Of a DNA stretch of 12,480 bases, positions 6,128-12,480 are shown piece after piece. The stretch is from JBGTKH01 sp041744735 (lineage in GTDB: Bacteria; Planctomycetota; Planctomycetia; Pirellulales; Pirellulaceae). Location of the stretch: the NCBI GenBank assembly GCA_041744735.1, contig JBGTKH010000392.1, forward strand, positions 1-12,480, given 5' to 3'. Numbering within the stretch: position 1 is the first letter of the stretch; the number at the start of each line of letters is the position of its first letter. A model generated the notes under the pieces. It was given only the letters and a program-made list of their open reading frames with translations. It ran no database searches and was not told the origin of the DNA. Both the position numbers and the translations under genes were made by a program.

Positions 6128-7777
6128 GTGAACGAAGCTGCCGATCAATCATGGATGTGGAAGCCGCCAGAACTTCCGTTGCCCGCGGCACCCGCTGCTC
6201 AGGCAGTCGGCAAGCCCAGGTATGTCGGGCGCGGCCGCTCGGGTGTTGTGTATCGCGACGAGGACGCGTCCGCGCGTCCAGTGGCCAGGAAAATCTTCAC
6301 CGGCGAAGGCCTCAGCCGGTGCGTGCTGTACTTGCTCACGGGTGCCCCGAATCCTTACGGCTGGAGCCGCGATGCAATTCAATGTGCCCTGTATCGCCGC
6401 CGCATTCTGCGGATCTTGGTTCGCTTCTGGTTCGGCGACGAACTCCGAGTGCCGCGCACACTAGGTGCTGCATGGAACGCCGCCTTTCGCGCCTACGAGA
6501 TCCGCGCCCAGTTTGTTGCCGGGCGACATTTGCCATTGAGACACTCCGCGCACGATGCGTGGCCCGACTTGATCCGAGAATTAACAACTCAAATCATGAA
6601 GCCCCTGCAAGCGCGGCTGATCGCCGCCGGAATGGACGGCATGGTTTGGCAAGCCGGCCTGGGAAATCCGGTCGCCGCGGGCAATTTCATGGTTTCACGA
6701 CGTCCGGACGGTTCGCGTTTTTGGTCCTGGATCGATCTGGAGTCGGGAGTCCCGGCGCTGTTTCCGATGAATCTATGGTCGTTACTGAGCTTCTACTTAC
6801 CGCGATCGATACACCACCGACGCGTCTTGTTCGACGACATCGATATCGCCAAGCTTCGCCGCTATGTAAACGACCAACGCCAAGCGATAGAAACGCAGCT
6901 TGGCAGCCGCTCGATCGCGTTGTTGTGCAAGTTCGTTGACCGGCTTGAACATCATCAACAACGTTGGAAGTCGCTCAGTCGTACCAAGAGCAGCCTGACG
7001 CACAGCCTGGCGAAAGGGCAGATCGACAAGCACGACGCTCAATGGTATCTGCAACACCCATGGTGGTGGCAAGCCAGATTGATCGCACGGGCGTTCCAAT
7101 ACGCGGGCCGAAAGCTGGTGAGCCACATGCAGCGTGTGACACGTTGGTGCAGCGGGCCGGAACTGCGGCGCGTGCTTGCAAGCGGAGCGTACTTTCTGGG
7201 TTCGTCCCGATTTCGCCGTCATGTCTCGCGGTCTTACGTCACGCGGCGCATTCGCAGTTGGAGGCAGCGCCATTTTCTTAACCAATCGAAAGCGCAGTTG
7301 CTGCGGAAAGAATTGCGTAACGATGTATCCAGCCAATGCATCACCGACTTTGGCGTGCACTTGGCCATCAAGCCGATCCTTAAACTGTTGCAATGGTGGG
7401 TTGTGCCGCTACTGTTTCTCTTGGGCGTCATAGACCAGGCGACATTGGCAGTTTTATTAGCCTCCGGCGGAATGCTGGGGCGGACGGCCTATACGTCACT
7501 GCGCTGTCTGCAGGCAACGCTGGCGGGCCAACGCAAACCTTGGTTCGCATTGGCGTGGGGACTGGTTCCGGTCTTCGGCAGCGTCGCCTTTCCGTTGCAA
7601 TTAGTGTTTTGGAGCAAGGGTCGTCGGCAACGACTGGCCCAGTTCTTGGTGTATGACACGTTCGCCGGCGCCGGCCGCGCCGTACCGGTTTGGGGCGGTA
7701 ACGATTCGTTGTTGGAGAGTTGGAGTAATCGCCTGCCTAATCGATTCTTTCGGTGGTGGCCGATCGAAGACGAATAA
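6128..7777 (+). CDS. Kinase-like protein with C-terminal membrane segments
   Basis: The 549-residue protein begins with a protein-kinase-like fold. A glycine-rich loop is seen in YVGRGRSGVVY (32-42), with a candidate ATP lysine at Lys55 in ARKIF. A catalytic-loop equivalent may lie in GMDGMVWQAGLGNPVAAGNF (168-187). A metal-binding aspartate is likely at 203 in WSWIDLESG, in place of DFG. The canonical HRD is absent, so it may be an atypical kinase (of the LPS or small-molecule type) or a pseudokinase. A basic, Trp- and Arg-rich middle follows. Two hydrophobic hairpins (about 420-447 and 472-496) would anchor the C-terminus. The GTG at 6128 is the first usable start after an in-frame stop at 6035. 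It has no clear Shine-Dalgarno, and an ATG at 6155 is the alternative. The six-span membrane protein follows after 21 nt, probably in one operon. The substrate is unknown. Confidence 0.75.
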   Translation: MNEAADQSWMWKPPELPLPAAPAAQAVGKPRYVGRGRSGVVYRDEDASARPVARKIFTGEGLSRCVLYLLTGAPNPYGWSRDAIQCALYRRRILRILVRFWFGDELRVPRTLGAAWNAAFRAYEIRAQFVAGRHLPLRHSAHDAWPDLIRELTTQIMKPLQARLIAAGMDGMVWQAGLGNPVAAGNFMVSRRPDGSRFWSWIDLESGVPALFPMNLWSLLSFYLPRSIHHRRVLFDDIDIAKLRRYVNDQRQAIETQLGSRSIALLCKFVDRLEHHQQRWKSLSRTKSSLTHSLAKGQIDKHDAQWYLQHPWWWQARLIARAFQYAGRKLVSHMQRVTRWCSGPELRRVLASGAYFLGSSRFRRHVSRSYVTRRIRSWRQRHFLNQSKAQLLRKELRNDVSSQCITDFGVHLAIKPILKLLQWWVVPLLFLLGVIDQATLAVLLASGGMLGRTAYTSLRCLQATLAGQRKPWFALAWGLVPVFGSVAFPLQLVFWSKGRRQRLAQFLVYDTFAGAGRAVPVWGGNDSLLESWSNRLPNRFFRWWPIEDE

Positions 7778-7798
7778 CCCCTGGTGCAGAGGAACAAT

Positions 7799-8617
7799 AT
7801 GAACATTACATTGCGATTCAATCATGCAAAGTACTTGCTCTTCGCTCTTTGGGCACTGGTGGTCGGCGGCGGCTTTGCCTCGGTGTTCGGCGAATGGGTG
7901 TTGCATGAGGACGGCGAGTGGGTTTCGTTTTTCGGGCTGAGTTACGAGCAGAACTTGCCTACGTGGTTTGTTTCCAGTCTGTTGTTGATGTGCGCCTTGC
8001 TGCTTGCGGGCATCGCGGCCGTTACTCGTAGGAGCCATTCGCGGTTCTTTTGGTACTGGGCCGGACTTGCTGCCGCGTTTCTATATATTTCGCTGGACGA
8101 AACGGCGACGATTCATGAACACGCCAGCGACTGGTTCGACTTCGACGGCTTCCTCTATTTCGGCTGGGTCATTCCCGCAGGGATCCTGGTTGGCGTCATG
8201 GGATTATGTTATTTGCGATTCTTGGCGCATTTGCCCCGCAAAACTTGCTTGCGGTTTATGATTGCCGGAACGATTTACGTGGGCGGCGCCTTAGGCGTAG
8301 AACTCGCGCTGGGCCATTGGACCGACAACGCGGGCAGGCATAATCTGATGTACAACCTGCTAGACCTAGGCGAAGAGTCAATGGAGTTGCTCGGCGTGAC
8401 GCTATTCCTGCTGGCGTTGCTCGAATACATCGGACTGACCTGGGGCGACCTGCGCGTTCGCATCACGCGAGAATATAGGTCCGGCCGTCTGCGATCGACA
8501 TCGTTGGAACTAACCGCCGAGGTGCTGTCGACGCCGTCGGCAATCGAACCGGAAGCGGAGGCAGCCGAGGAAGTGGCCGCACTCAGCGCCGTTGTCGGCT
8601 CTCATTTGACCAATTGA
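7799..8617 (+). CDS. Uncharacterised six-span membrane protein
   Basis: This 272-residue protein shows six hydrophobic helices: about residues 10-29, 45-66, 75-95, 115-138, 150-170 and 195-216. A charged, Glu/Ala-rich C-terminal tail follows. Acidic and histidine residues cluster at membrane edges: SLDETATIHEH after helix 3, and LGHWTDNAGRHN and DLGEESMELLG around helices 5-6. These may form a conserved site. I know similar unnamed multi-pass proteins with DE-IHE and EExxE motifs but no function. The ATG at 7799 is preceded by AGAGGA at about 5 nt spacing; a GTG at 7784 is less well supported. The 21-nt gap to the kinase-like gene suggests co-transcription and a shared membrane role. Its last 16 nt overlap the convergent VWA remnant. 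Confidence 0.8.
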   Translation: MNITLRFNHAKYLLFALWALVVGGGFASVFGEWVLHEDGEWVSFFGLSYEQNLPTWFVSSLLLMCALLLAGIAAVTRRSHSRFFWYWAGLAAAFLYISLDETATIHEHASDWFDFDGFLYFGWVIPAGILVGVMGLCYLRFLAHLPRKTCLRFMIAGTIYVGGALGVELALGHWTDNAGRHNLMYNLLDLGEESMELLGVTLFLLALLEYIGLTWGDLRVRITREYRSGRLRSTSLELTAEVLSTPSAIEPEAEAAEEVAALSAVVGSHLTN

Positions 8618-8745
8618 GTCCGCTTGATCGACGTGGCGACTTCCTTGAACGCCGCCGTCAGTTTCTGCGTCAGTTGCGCCTCGCCGGTCCCCGTGGCGTC
8701 GAAGTGCTCGCCGCCGGTCGTGACGGCGATGTCATTCATCATCAT
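8602..8745 (-). pseudogene. C-terminal remnant of a TadG/VWA-type protein
   Basis: A 47-codon frame starts with three ATGs in a row inside the end of the tadE-like gene. It encodes DIAVTTGGEHFDATGTG followed by LTAAFKEVATSIKRTQLVK. The pattern of a phenylalanine-aspartate-alanine, then an AF-x2-VA/IA helix, then a short basic-hydrophobic end is the usual C-terminus of TadG proteins with a von Willebrand factor A domain. The whole VWA domain, MIDAS motif and N-terminal pseudopilin helix are missing. I therefore read it as a deletion remnant of a second pilus-assembly gene. It overlaps tadE by 14 nt, with AGAGG upstream, so it could still be translated as a small protein. The 3' end overlaps the convergent gene by 16 nt. 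Confidence 0.55.
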
Positions 8746-9178
8746 CCTCTTCCGCGACTTCACCAGTATCCGCGGGCATGACAGCCGTGCCGACCAATTT
8801 CTTACCCGTCATGAACCAAGTCCCCGGCATCCAAGAGACCTGGCTATAATCCACGGCCACGCTAACGCGGAGTGGTTGCATGTGTCCGATCGCGTCGGAT
8901 TTCACGGGCGGATCTAATTCGATTTCGTATTCGGTGATGCCCGCGTTGGTGAGTGACTGTTTGACGATCTCTTTGACTTGCTCCGTGGTGGCTTCCTTGA
9001 CGGTGTGTATACGGCAGCCTGCTCGCGCCGCTTCCTCAAGAGTGTGTTGAGCCACAATGGCCGAGCCTAATTCCAAGGCACCCAAAGCGAGCAACACAAC
9101 CAAGGGCAGGATGACGGCACATTCAACAGCCGCTGAACCACGACGCGGCAGCAAACAATACGATTTGCGCTGGAACAT
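8732..9178 (-). CDS. TadE-like pseudopilin / pilus assembly protein
   Basis: The 148-residue protein starts with a short basic leader (PRRGSAAVE, 11-19) and one membrane helix (AVILPLVVLLALGALELG, 21-38), the signature of TadE/TadG-type minor pseudopilins. Glu19 corresponds to the conserved position-5 glutamate of type IV pilin-like helices. The exported part has a helical stretch (about 44-80), beta-rich residues 84-135, and an acidic tail EEDDDE. TadE proteins sit in the inner membrane and assist Flp/Tad pilus assembly or secretion. No Tad ATPase, secretin or prepilin peptidase is in the window, so this copy is an orphan here. I chose the ATG at 9178 because the leader then has normal length; ATG 9223 and GTG 9262 are possible but add atypical residues. 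No start has a strong ribosome site. The VWA remnant follows with a short overlap. Confidence 0.8.
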   Translation of the reverse strand: MFQRKSYCLLPRRGSAAVECAVILPLVVLLALGALELGSAIVAQHTLEEAARAGCRIHTVKEATTEQVKEIVKQSLTNAGITEYEIELDPPVKSDAIGHMQPLRVSVAVDYSQVSWMPGTWFMTGKKLVGTAVMPADTGEVAEEDDDE

Positions 9179-9361
9179 AATAGTGAACCATGTGGGACAA
9201 GTTATTGTGAATCTCGGAGACATGCACACGGGCGTCGCCCGCCGTAGAAACGGGTGACACACATTCCGGTGACAGTTTGCACCGGTATATTGAACCTACG
9301 TCGCAATGCGGAAGTCGTCAAAGTAGATGACTACCCAATTTAGCCGCAGGGAATTTCAAAA

Positions 9362-9410
9362 CCGTAGCCGAAGTTGTGAGACTTCGGAATTCTCACGAGT
9401 TCCGCTACGG
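9362..9410. repeat. REP-like double palindrome with GTAG at both ends
   Basis: The 49-bp sequence is an imperfect palindrome with about 24-nt arms and four mismatches, bounded by CCGTAGC (9362-9368) and GCTACGG (9404-9410). Each half is itself a small hairpin: CCGAAGT at 9368-9374 pairs with ACTTCGG at 9381-9387, and GGAA at 9386-9389 pairs with TTCC at 9400-9403. GTAG therefore leads a hairpin on each strand, the layout of two inverted REP units (BIME). It lies 36 nt past the stop of the PilZ gene. The transposase relation is inference. Confidence 0.65.
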
Positions 9411-9445
9411 GGAAGCTGGTGAAACTCCCAACTCCCGAAGGCCCT

Positions 9446-9919
9446 TTAGGCCGGTGTTACGACCGCCGGCAGTAACTGTTCCGCGAGTGGAATCAAGCCA
9501 GGCACTTGGCTCGAGCAGACTAATTCCAGCAGCGATACGCCCGACTGCCAGAACCCGCCGCCGAAGGGGCTCGTGCGACGCACTTCGCCTAATAGGAACA
9601 CCGCGTCGTCGGGCCAAAATCCGCACAGCACCGGTCCGGCCGTAAACTCGTGATTCGATAGAAATAGGACCCCGTTGTCCGAAAAATCTTTGGTGACGCC
9701 GAAGATGGGCTCGTTTAGCGACAGCCATTCGTCTTCCCACGGAATCAACAGGGCCGGGATACAACGGTTATAGCGATTTTCCGCGCGGGCTTCGCCTTCC
9801 AGCGGCGCATGGGGCGCCGAGCTATCTAAAATGCGCCGCACGCACTTCCACACTTCCTGCTGCTTTCGGCGTTGCTGGAAAGCGTCCTTCTGACCGTTGC
9901 GATTAAAGAACGAAAACAT
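9446..9919 (-). CDS. PilZ-domain protein, probable cyclic di-GMP receptor
   Basis: This 157-residue cytoplasmic protein has a charged N-terminal helix (about 10-32) and then a PilZ domain (about 43-135). The two nucleotide motifs are visible. RAENR (Arg45-Arg49, RxxxR) has a further Arg52. DFSDNG (Asp78, Ser80, Gly83) matches D/NxSxxG. The later strands, GEVRRTSPFGGG and WQSGVSLLEL, fit the closing barrel. PilZ proteins bind cyclic di-GMP to control motility, secretion or matrix; the partner is unknown here. I prefer the ATG at 9919 because GGAGG stands 10 nt upstream. The ATG at 9928 lies only 1 nt from it, too close for normal initiation, and would add three residues. The gene is divergent from the GAF gene, and its 3' side carries the REP-like element. 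Confidence 0.78.
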   Translation of the reverse strand: MFSFFNRNGQKDAFQQRRKQQEVWKCVRRILDSSAPHAPLEGEARAENRYNRCIPALLIPWEDEWLSLNEPIFGVTKDFSDNGVLFLSNHEFTAGPVLCGFWPDDAVFLLGEVRRTSPFGGGFWQSGVSLLELVCSSQVPGLIPLAEQLLPAVVTPA

Positions 9920-10148
9920 GGACAACATTCCTCCGTAGCTTCAATGGGCGCAGCAGCCGCTTCGCCGAGCGGAGTGCCTCTCTACCTTGAACATAGGCCA
10001 CTTTCCGCCCGCGCGCCAATAAAATACAGGACGTCCGCCACCATGTCTGGCAGTGTGAGCTAGGCTTCGGATGGAACCATCGTGGCTCGTGTGCCTGTGC
10101 TGGCCGAACAAGCGCGGGCCAATCCGTTGAAGAGGAGCCGTATCGACA
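9920..10148. other. Divergent intergenic region between the PilZ and GAF genes
   Basis: This 229-bp region should hold promoters for both genes. The PilZ ribosome site (GGAGG) is at its left end and GAGGAG (about 11-12 nt before the GTG at 10149) at its right end. A small hairpin, CCGCT (9957-9961) with AGCGG (9968-9972), is seen. I find no convincing promoter pair, RNA gene or other coding region. Confidence 0.3.
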
Positions 10149-11186
10149 GTGGCAATTGCGACCGTTCCGGCACAGCACGATCCCAGCGACGTATTGTCGG
10201 TCTCTCACGCGGCTGCCGAAGGGCTGCGCACTTGGTTCGGCACGGAGTTCCGCCTGTTGGACGCCGGCGCGGAACGACCGCGTCATCGCGGCCTCGATCG
10301 TCCGTGGGACGACGCCGCAATCGCTCGGCAGGTCGCCGGCATGACGTGGCGCGAAGGCCCCCAATTTTTGCCGCCGTTGGGTCCGCTGCTGCGATTGGTA
10401 TTGCCGATTTACGTTGACGAGCAACAGCGGGCCTTGGCCATCGGCACGTTTGTTCGTCACCGCGCGGCAGCCGACGAGGATTTAGACGGCGCGGCAGTCT
10501 GGCTCGACATGAACGAGGACGAGACGGCTGCTTGGGTCAACGCTCAGCCGCTGTGGACCTGCGATGCCTTGCTGCGTTTCGGCCGCCTGGCGATCGAAAA
10601 ACTCGCCGCGGATCGCAAGCTACGGCGCATCGAACGCGACGTCGACAATGTGACTCAGAACCTGGTGGCGACTTACGAACAGATCACGTTCTTATATCAA
10701 GTGACAGAGCGATTAGCGCGGGCGGAGAGCGTCGAATCGCAAGTGGACAGTTTGCTGCAGCGCCTGGTCGAACTGTTGCCAGCACGGGCCATCGTTGGCC
10801 AGTTTCTGCCGCCGGATAGTTGCGGTGACGACGGGCACGATCGACCGGGAATGCCCGCCCTGCTGATGAGCGGCGAATGTCCGCTGGAGGGCCATCAACT
10901 TCAGCGCTTCATCCAAGAGATAGCGCTCCGAGTTCAGGACAAGCCGTTCGTCTTCAATCGCGACGAAAACACGGACACGCGCCGCTGGACGTTTCCGGAA
11001 GTCAACCAACTGATCGTTGTCCCGCTCAGTGCCGGCGGGTGCTTGTTAGGTTGGGTCGCTGCGATGAATCACGGCGGCGACCAGTGGTTCGGCACTGTGC
11101 AGGCCAGGTTGCTGCAATGCGTGGCCACGGTGTTGGGAATGTTAAGCAATAACGTCTTAGACGACGAACCTGACGAGCGCGATTGA
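10149..11186 (+). CDS. GAF-domain sensory protein
   Basis: The 345-residue soluble protein has three parts. An N-terminal sensor-like region (about 15-120) contains GLRTWFGTEFRLLDA and an ending strand LVLPIYVDEQQRALAIGTF, which resembles a degenerate GAF or PocR-like ligand domain. A long helix follows (about 140-200) with EKLAADRKLRRIERDVDN and YEQITFLYQVTERLARAES, likely a signalling coiled coil. A C-terminal GAF domain (about 195-335) carries VVPLSAGGCLLGWVAAMNH. No kinase, HD-GYP, GGDEF or phosphatase output domain is present, so it probably passes a signal to a separate partner. The GTG at 10149 is the only in-frame start near the domain; AGGAG lies about 11 nt before it, which is wide. 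Divergence from a PilZ gene hints at a shared signalling context, which is inference. Confidence 0.72.
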   Translation: MAIATVPAQHDPSDVLSVSHAAAEGLRTWFGTEFRLLDAGAERPRHRGLDRPWDDAAIARQVAGMTWREGPQFLPPLGPLLRLVLPIYVDEQQRALAIGTFVRHRAAADEDLDGAAVWLDMNEDETAAWVNAQPLWTCDALLRFGRLAIEKLAADRKLRRIERDVDNVTQNLVATYEQITFLYQVTERLARAESVESQVDSLLQRLVELLPARAIVGQFLPPDSCGDDGHDRPGMPALLMSGECPLEGHQLQRFIQEIALRVQDKPFVFNRDENTDTRRWTFPEVNQLIVVPLSAGGCLLGWVAAMNHGGDQWFGTVQARLLQCVATVLGMLSNNVLDDEPDERD

Positions 11187-11225
11187 CTCAGACACTGGTT
11201 TCGGTAAACAATACAGAAGTCAGCC

Positions 11226-11390
11226 GTGTCTTTGGGATTCGAAGCCGTGCAGCAGATCTACGCCGTCGTCACGTTGGTCGCATTGCAAGCCCACATGCTG
11301 TTGGGCTGTTGCCTGCATCACGAACATCACAACCACGCTGCGCACGCATCTGTGCAAAAGTGTCTTGCTGATTTGATCCGGCCGCTTTAA
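11226..11390 (+). CDS. Small His/Cys-rich protein, candidate metal-binding
   Basis: This 54-residue protein has a hydrophobic N-terminal half (IYAVVTLVALQAHMLLG, 11-27) that would act as a signal or anchor helix. A metal-ligand-rich stretch follows: Cys28, Cys29, His31, His32, His34, His35, His37, His40 and later Cys46. The cluster CCLHHEHHNH strongly suggests binding of Cu, Zn, Ni or a similar metal at the membrane or in the periplasm. The only start is the GTG at 11226, since the frame is closed by TAA at 11205. The ribosome site is weak (AGAAG). It lies 39 nt after the GAF gene and 112 nt before the RND adaptor gene, so it probably belongs to the metal-efflux locus as a small chaperone or sensor. 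I know of no named family. Confidence 0.65.
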   Translation: MSLGFEAVQQIYAVVTLVALQAHMLLGCCLHHEHHNHAAHASVQKCLADLIRPL

Positions 11391-11448
11391 TCGCCGGATG
11401 GCTTGTTAAACCGCGCTCCCAACGGGCCGCGCAGAGCAGGACGTAGAC

Positions 11449-11463
11449 TCACGCGCCGCGTGA
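11449..11463. promoter_or_regulatory. Small hairpin before the RND adaptor gene
   Basis: TCACGC at 11449-11454 and GCGTGA at 11458-11463 form a 6-bp stem with a GCC loop, within the 112-nt gap between the His-rich gene and the adaptor start. It is either a regulator half-site pair or an RNA hairpin. It is too short to decide, and no promoter consensus is clear around it. Confidence 0.25.
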
Positions 11464-11502
11464 CTCCCGACTCGCGGATTTCTTCTTTTTTGAGGTGCAA
11501 GT

Positions 11503-12480
11503 ATGACTCGAAAACGACTCCTCCGAATCCTCGGAGGCGTGGCGATTGCTGTCGTTGTTGTTGGAGTAGGTGTTTCGGCGCTGGTAACACGCGATCGTTG
11601 GCTACCCTGGCTGAGTCCGCAGGGCACAACCGCCAAGACCGAGGAGCACCAAGCGCCTGCCGGGGAAACCTCGCTGCTGAGAATCAGCCCCCAGGCTCGG
11701 AAAAATTTGGCACTGGTCTCGAAGCCCGTGGCACTTCAGACGTACTGGCGAACGATCCAGGTGCCAGGAGTCGTCGTGGACCGGCCCGGCTTGTCGGATC
11801 GCGGCGTTACGTCGCCGGCCGTGGGCGTCGTGACGCAGGTCCATGCTTTCGCCGGAGACACGGTAAAGCCGGGGGAAACGCTGTTCACGCTGCGGCTGTT
11901 CAGCGAATACCTGCAGAGCACGCAGTCCGAACTGTTCAAGGCCACGCGCGAAACAGAACTCATCAAGGAAGAACGTGCTCGCCTCGAAAAACTTGCCAGC
12001 AGCGGAACGATCGCCGGCAGTCGCATCATCGAACTCGACCAGCGCATCAGCCGGCAAGACGCGCTGATCCAGGCGTATCGGCAGGACTTGTTAACGCGCG
12101 GATTACAGCCGTCGCAAATCGAACAGATCACGCAGGGGAAATTTGTTTCGACCATCGACGTGGTCGCACCGCCTCCGGTCGGCGAAGTCCGCGGCCAACG
12201 CGTCATTCAACCGACGGCCTTCGTGAACGACCAGCGTGGCGAGGAGCTCGGTTACGAAGTGCAGGAATTGAAAGTTGATCTCGGCCAGCAAGTACAAGCG
12301 GGCCAATTGCTATCCGTGTTGTCGAATCATCGGCTGCTGTACATCGAAGGGCATGCGTTCAAGCAGGAAGCGCCGATGCTTGAACACGCGGCGCAAAACG
12401 GCTGGGCAATCGACGTCGAATTCGCCGAGGATGACAGCCAGTACTGGCCGCCGCTGGAACAGACATTCCAGATTCGCCAC
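11503..12480 (+). CDS. RND efflux periplasmic adaptor (CzcB/CusB-type), 3' part beyond window
   Basis: The adaptor links an inner-membrane RND pump to an outer-membrane channel. The 326 residues seen start with a basic N-terminus and one hydrophobic anchor (GGVAIAVVVVGVGVSALV, 11-28), with no lipobox cysteine. The first half-lipoyl segment is VTSPAVGVVTQVHAFAGDTV (102-121), followed by KPGETLFTLR. A helical hairpin follows (about 134-210; SEYLQSTQSELFKA, KEERARLEKLASSGTIAGSR). The second half-lipoyl segment is VQELKVDLGQQVQAGQLLSV (253-272), then SNHRLLYIEGHAF, the start of the beta-barrel domain. Heavy-metal export is inferred from the CzcB/CusB-like layout and from the His-rich small gene before it. 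The ATG at 11503 has GAGGT 6 nt upstream. The frame runs open to the window edge, where a CzcA/CusA pump gene would be expected next. Confidence 0.88.
   Translation, partial: MTRKRLLRILGGVAIAVVVVGVGVSALVTRDRWLPWLSPQGTTAKTEEHQAPAGETSLLRISPQARKNLALVSKPVALQTYWRTIQVPGVVVDRPGLSDRGVTSPAVGVVTQVHAFAGDTVKPGETLFTLRLFSEYLQSTQSELFKATRETELIKEERARLEKLASSGTIAGSRIIELDQRISRQDALIQAYRQDLLTRGLQPSQIEQITQGKFVSTIDVVAPPPVGEVRGQRVIQPTAFVNDQRGEELGYEVQELKVDLGQQVQAGQLLSVLSNHRLLYIEGHAFKQEAPMLEHAAQNGWAIDVEFAEDDSQYWPPLEQTFQIRH

Noticed and set aside
6061..6939. Open frame of 292 codons overlapping the kinase-like gene
   Set aside because: The Arg/Ser/Pro-rich composition is typical of a shifted GC-rich frame, and the alternative frame has kinase motifs and membrane segments.
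8624..8917. Open frame of 97 codons on the plus strand
   Set aside because: It is antisense to the tadE-like gene and VWA tail, with no ribosome site or motif.
11403..12278. Open frame of 291 codons on the plus strand
   Set aside because: It is a frame shadow of the RND adaptor. The adaptor frame has the anchor, lipoyl halves and ribosome site, and runs open to the window edge.

Overview
The window looks like a GC-rich bacterial chromosome segment, most likely from a planctomycete (Pirellulales-like). This is judged from the mix of genes: a short-type homogentisate dioxygenase beside HPPD, a PilZ protein, a GAF-domain regulator, a TadE-like protein, a kinase-like membrane protein, and a His-rich small protein before an RND adaptor. 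The many short palindromic intergenic elements and mostly non-overlapping genes with long 3' gaps fit as well. The taxonomic call is inference; no rRNA or tRNA gene is visible.

Positions 1-4170, minus strand: an aromatic amino acid (tyrosine) degradation cluster, transcribed right to left. A STAS-domain anti-sigma-antagonist-like gene overlaps by 44 nt the start of 4-hydroxyphenylpyruvate dioxygenase (hppD). Homogentisate 1,2-dioxygenase (hmgA) and an uncharacterised 322-residue protein follow. Together hppD and hmgA convert 4-hydroxyphenylpyruvate to maleylacetoacetate. Two near-identical long palindromes sit 8-10 nt past the stop codons of hppD and hmgA.

Positions 4207-4705: a decayed gene for a DUF3865/CADD-like (haem-oxygenase-fold) protein with an in-frame TAG, then a nested palindromic repeat. 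Positions 4720-5793, minus strand: a polytopic membrane protein with conserved-looking histidine motifs. A 334-bp divergent intergenic region separates it from a plus-strand pair: a kinase-like protein with C-terminal membrane segments (6128-7777) and a six-span membrane protein (7799-8617).

Positions 8602-9178, minus strand: a TadE-like pilus or secreted-pseudopilin gene, overlapped at its end by a 47-codon remnant that looks like the C-terminal tail of a TadG/VWA protein. After it come a two-part palindrome whose ends carry GTAG (REP-like) and a PilZ-domain protein (minus strand), divergent from a GAF-domain protein (plus strand, 10149-11186). The right end opens a probable heavy-metal efflux locus: a 54-residue His/Cys-rich small protein and the 5' part of a CzcB/CusB-type RND periplasmic adaptor, cut by the window edge.

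The most unusual feature is the set of palindromic elements of at least four sequence types. Nearly all lie immediately 3' of genes, which suggests either REP-like mobile elements with a preferred insertion niche or 3'-end processing signals.
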